From NCBI GenBank assembly GCA_023014485.1, contig JAJOZX010002716.1, positions 518,501-582,500 of the forward strand: 64,000 bases of DNA, in the 5' to 3' direction. Within the stretch, counting starts at the first letter, position 1, and each line of letters starts with the position of its first letter. The notes beneath the pieces were generated by a model. It had not been told where the DNA came from. It saw nothing but the letters and a program-made list of their open reading frames with translations, and did no database searches. The position numbers and the translations under genes were made by a program. Below, piece after piece: positions 61,418 through 64,000 of this stretch. Source of the stretch: Bathynomus jamesi. Lineage: Eukaryota; Arthropoda; Malacostraca; Isopoda; Cirolanidae.

Positions 61418-61865
61418 TTGCCTGTTATCAAATCTCCTGGAAAAGTGAATAAACTCCTTAACAATAATACCGTCTGGCCATTGACTCATATTATACGGGT
61501 TGAAATGTGCATTTACACCTTTAATTATTACTTTAAAAGAGTTATAATGCGGAGATATCGTGTTTAGTTTATTAACTATCACTATACTGTGTTCACCAAT
61601 GATTTCTTCTATCATGTGTCGAATATCGCTTGCCTCGTTCGAGAGCTGAATTCGCGACACAAATAGGGTGAGATTCTCCATCGGTGGCCTCGCCGCGGAG
61701 ACCGGTTGAGGAGACCTTTGGGACGGGCGCCTATTAACAGTTATCCACCCGTCCTGCTTCCTCGATCTCCCTGAGGCAGGGTTCGGCTGCCTGGGGGATG
61801 GGTGGCACAACCTTTGGGGGATAGGAGGCCCCTCCCTTAATATTAAGCAGCATAAATACAGTATA
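61364..61865 (-). pseudogene. ORF1 C-terminal part (58382-61865 element)
   Basis: The frame carries a Pro/Arg-rich stretch (PRQPNPASGRSRKQDGWITV), then a compact region, ENLTLFVSRIQLSNEASDIR and YNSFKVIIKGVNAHFNPYNM, ending SRRFDNRQ followed by an Asn run encoded by the TTA-type microsatellite. It resembles RNA-binding ORF1 C-terminal domains seen in some non-LTR elements, but I do not recognise it firmly. The 5' part is missing; the Penelope sequence begins immediately upstream. Confidence 0.5.
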
Positions 61866-62108
61866 AAAACCGGCCAGGAATCTAACGCCATTTTCATTCA
61901 GGTAAGAGATACTAACCATCCCAATGACTGGAAAAATGCCTCCAAATTAAGTTTTAGTAAATGTATTGTTAGTAGAAATATAATTGAATCGAGTGTGATC
62001 AAGAATAATGCTGATTTTGTTCTTAATATTAGCCCTGGGCTTTATAAATTAGACTCGTACATTGTAAGAAAGGTGGTGTATTATTTTGACCGCATTCTTG
62101 TCACTTAA
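61866..62108 (+). pseudogene. Penelope-like ORF 2, end of GIY-YIG domain
   Basis: Continues the Penelope protein after the non-LTR insertion: GQESNAIFIQVRDTNHPNDW, FSKCIVSRNIIESSVIKNNA and VLNISPGLYKLDSYIVRKVV then YYFDRILVT before TAA at 62106-62108. It matches the last 75 residues or so of element 1. The C-terminal tail differs (YYFDRILVT instead of LAKSLLFS). Confidence 0.8.
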
Positions 62109-62714
62109 TTGTTTGCTTTAATTAAATAAATATTATTTTAATAATTGTTAACATTTTTATGTGTACATTTTAATTGTATTATTTCTTTTATATAGTCTTT
62201 ATGTATTGGATAGTTTAGTAGACTTTTGAACAGGTTATCTATTGGGAAAAATTTTTAGATTGATTTTAGATTGAATTGCCTATTTGGGAATTCTTCGCTT
62301 CCCCAATAGGTAACGGAATATTCTGGAAGGAGCACGTGCCGACGATTGCATAATGTCTTTTGTTTCCTTAGATTCTTGCCACTTAATTGCCTGTTTTAAT
62401 TAAATACTATTTCTAATAACTGTTATAATTTTTTGTATACATGTTAATTGTCTAATTTCCTTTATATAGTTTTTATGTATTCAATAAATTAGCAGCCTTT
62501 AGATTAAGTTATCTATTGGGGGAAAAAATCTTAAGATTGTTCAATTGTTTTTAAATTGAGTTGCCTATTGGGGAATTTTTTCGGTTGTGTATTTAACTCA
62601 CTTACCTGGTAAATTATGTCTATTTCTTTTTTCTTTCTTGTACTTGTAGATTTGAATAAAACACGAAAGTTATCGGACTTCGTGTTTCCTTTCCTTTTTC
62701 CCTGTGGTTCTTTG

Positions 62715-62745
<31 letters not shown>
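62109..62745 (+). repeat. Penelope-like 3' UTR and terminal repeat
   Basis: About 0.6 kb, AT-rich, with CCTATTGGGG-type repeats at several places, ending in the CGGACTTCGTGTTTCC terminal block before TA repeats. Inverted copy at 54988-55640. Confidence 0.8.

Positions 62746-62767
<22 letters not shown>
62719..62767 (+). repeat. (TA)n microsatellite
   Basis: Pure TA tract between the Penelope end and the SINE. Confidence 0.9.
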
Positions 62768-63060
62768 GCCTCGGTGGTGTAGTGGTTAACGTCTTTGACA
62801 ACGAATCCATCGGCCCTGGGTTCCAGACCCGGTGAGCAGCCGACACGCAGCAAAACCCAGCTGTTCATCCTTCGACACAATAAAGAAAGTGGTTGGTAGA
62901 TAAATGGGTACCTGGGTGGCCTAATGGATAAGACGGTGAGCTGCTGGTGGAGCGTGGTTCGGATTCCACGATAAACTGTAGGTCTAAAGTGGAGAGAAAA
63001 GCTTGAACCACGTCAGAATGAGAAATTCAGGCGAAAGCTAACTAAAGTTTAACCAAAGGT
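62768..63060 (+). mobile_element. tRNA-derived SINE with two Pol III promoter sets
   Basis: The first tRNA-like part (62768-62842) has an A box TGGTGTAGTGG and a B-box-like GGTTCCAGACC. The second (about 62905-62975) has a perfect A box TGGCCTAATGG (62917-62927) and B box GGTTCGGATTCC (62956-62967), and resembles tRNA-Arg. Acceptor stems do not pair well, so these are not functional tRNA genes. Spacer AATAAAGAAAGTGG..GATAAATGGGTACC lies between. No retrotransposon tail is identified; TA repeats follow. Confidence 0.65.
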
Positions 63061-63146
63061 TAGATATATATATATATGCTGCAAACCCATTTCACGTGTT
63101 TTATTGTGAAATTTGTCCCATATATATATATATATGTATGTGTATG

Positions 63147-63178
<32 letters not shown>

Positions 63179-63310
63179 TATAAATAATATATATTATATA
63201 TAATATATATATATATATAATATATATATAATATATATATACAAAATATATAATATATAAATAATATATATGTATAATATATATTATATATATATATATA
63301 ATATTGTTAT
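63061..63310 (+). repeat. TA-rich microsatellite
   Basis: TA repeats with TGTA and TAATA interruptions; no coding content. Confidence 0.85.
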
Positions 63311-63905
63311 AAAGTTATAATGTTATAATATTTCGGACCAACAAAGACCATAGGATCCACTCATGGCTGGGCTACCTAACTATGTCCTCCGTAGTGGCGG
63401 ATGGGACCTACAATTTTACGTGGGTTCCGAACCACAAAGTCTTAATTTTACTACTTTAAACTATACCCAATCTATCAACATATGCATCTAATCGATTTTT
63501 AAACATGTTTATAGACTTGCTACTAATTACTTCTACCGGCAAACTATTCCAGCTATTTACTATTCTATGCGTAAAAAAGTTTTTAGCAACTGCTCTCTCG
63601 AACCTTCTACTTGTCAACATACACCCGTTATTTCTAGTCCTATTATTTTGAGATATAATATATATATATAATACATATATATATATATATATATAATACA
63701 TAATATATATATATAATGTGTATATATATATATATATATAATATGTTATAATGTTATAATGTTATAATGTTTCAGACCAACAAAGACCCTAGGATCCACT
63801 CATGGCTGGTCTACCTAACTCTGTTTGTAATCGTGTACTGTGTATGTCCTCCGTGGTGGCGGAGGGGACCTAAAATTTTACGTGGGTTCCGAACCACAAG
63901 AACAT
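63311..63905 (-). mobile_element. CR1-like 3' fragments, copy d
   Basis: A block of about 130 bp (ACCAACAAAGACC, GGATCCACTCATGGCTG, TTTTACGTGGGTTCCGAACC) occurs twice in direct orientation, at 63310-63445 and 63750-63895. Each is preceded by TTATAA-type repeats that look like the tandem tail of a CR1-type 3' end on the minus strand. Between them is an RT C-terminal remnant and TA repeats, so at least two 3' ends are present. Confidence 0.6.
63456..63660 (-). pseudogene. CR1-like RT C-terminus, copy d
   Basis: The minus-strand frame reads NNRTRNNGCMLTSRRFERAV, AKNFFTHRIVNSWNSLPVEV and KSINMFKNRLDAYVDRLGIV before the stop. The TRNNG and WNSLP..V..KS.N.FKN.LD blocks match the ends of copies a, b and c. 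Upstream is only TA repeat, so nothing more of the RT remains here. Confidence 0.75.
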
Positions 63906-64000
63906 AAGAAATTTATGTAAAAACTGCGGTAAATTGGCAACGACCAATTTTTACGAAACTAAATAATTATCAATTTAAAACTAATTAATTATCGATTTAA
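63906..64000. other. window end, no feature seen
   Basis: Short AT-rich stretch; probably continues the CR1 3' region. Confidence 0.5.

Larger units (their letters stand above)
58382..61865 (-). mobile_element. non-LTR retrotransposon with ORF1, endonuclease and RT, 5'-truncated
   Basis: Minus-strand order is ORF1 C-terminal part (61865-61364), endonuclease (61286-60480), RT (60045-58533), then a 3' UTR ending in a short ATTTC-type repeat tail at 58382-58402. It splits the Penelope GIY-YIG domain: host sequence stops after TGKTLELRI and resumes with GQESNAIF at about 61866. A TTA-rich tract (about 61308-61345 and 61390-61420) lies at the ORF1/ORF2 border. RT style differs from the CR1-like copies; clade not assigned. 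Confidence 0.8.
54988..62745 (+). mobile_element. Penelope-like element 2 with inverted flanking copy of its 3' end
   Basis: The plus-strand ORF runs from about 56184 to 62108 in pieces, followed by a 3' UTR to about 62720. The segment 54988-55732 is the same 3' region (last codons plus UTR) in inverted orientation, so the element is bracketed by inverted repeats of about 0.7 kb. It is interrupted by a MITE-like repeat at 55733-56183, a MITE at 57226-57613 and a non-LTR element at about 58382-61865. TA repeats lie on both outer sides. Confidence 0.8.

Noticed and set aside
62768..62975. Functional tRNA genes
   Set aside because: A and B boxes are present but acceptor stems do not pair and the first B box deviates; better explained as a SINE.

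Overview
This is a eukaryotic, intergenic-type window made almost entirely of transposable elements. I see no bacterial-style operons and no host housekeeping gene. The mixture (CR1-like non-LTR elements with an SGNH-esterase ORF1, Penelope-like elements, many mariner/Tc1-like elements, Ty3/gypsy, Academ-like, Polinton, hAT-like elements, and long GA, CA, TAA and TA microsatellites) suggests an arthropod, plausibly a decapod crustacean. That is an inference from element content, not a marker-gene identification.

Layout. 1-1125: fragment of a non-LTR reverse transcriptase (minus). About 1126-15301: one decayed Ty3/gypsy retrotransposon (plus: gag knuckles, protease, RT, RNase H, integrase). 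It was later split by a 2.0-kb Tc1-like element (2563-4572), by a 7.5-kb Academ-like transposon (5327-12808, itself carrying a CR1-like insertion at about 9891-11373), and by a dimeric hAT-type MITE (14205-14589). 15888-16241: mariner-type MITE. 16469-19038: an apparently intact transposon with CACTA-type ends and a 624-codon ORF of an orphan family. 19560-39391: a second, diverged copy of that orphan gene, cut in two by an 18.2-kb Polinton/Maverick (19890-38106) with inverted 5'-AGTAG ends, a near-perfect 6-bp target duplication and a protein-primed DNA polymerase B pseudogene. The Polinton is loaded with a CR1-like retrotransposon (about 21237-25081) and with two related hAT-like transposons nested one in the other (outer about 31355-36937, inner 32105-35497). 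The inner one has an intact two-exon gene.

41-47 kb: a decayed CR1-like element interrupted by a 1.3-kb mariner. 47.3-55 kb: a run of different mariner-family elements, several separated by TA repeats, plus a Penelope-like element with GIY-YIG endonuclease (50091-52335, minus). 55-62.7 kb: a second Penelope-like element (plus) flanked by a 0.7-kb inverted copy of its own 3' end and interrupted by a MITE with 8-bp duplications and by a 3.5-kb non-LTR element. 62.7-64 kb: a tRNA-derived SINE with two Pol III promoters, TA repeats and a CR1 3' fragment.

Most of the genes are dead parts of independent elements, so they do not form a pathway. What the window records is an insertion history that can be ordered from nesting and target-site duplications. 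The most valuable items are two orphan arthropod gene families caught with transposon ends and target duplications (16469-19038 and 32105-35497), the Polinton insertion with its empty site recoverable, and the dimeric palindromic MITE that keeps an integrase frame open. Superfamily names are assigned from recalled family features and visible motifs; no database search was possible.
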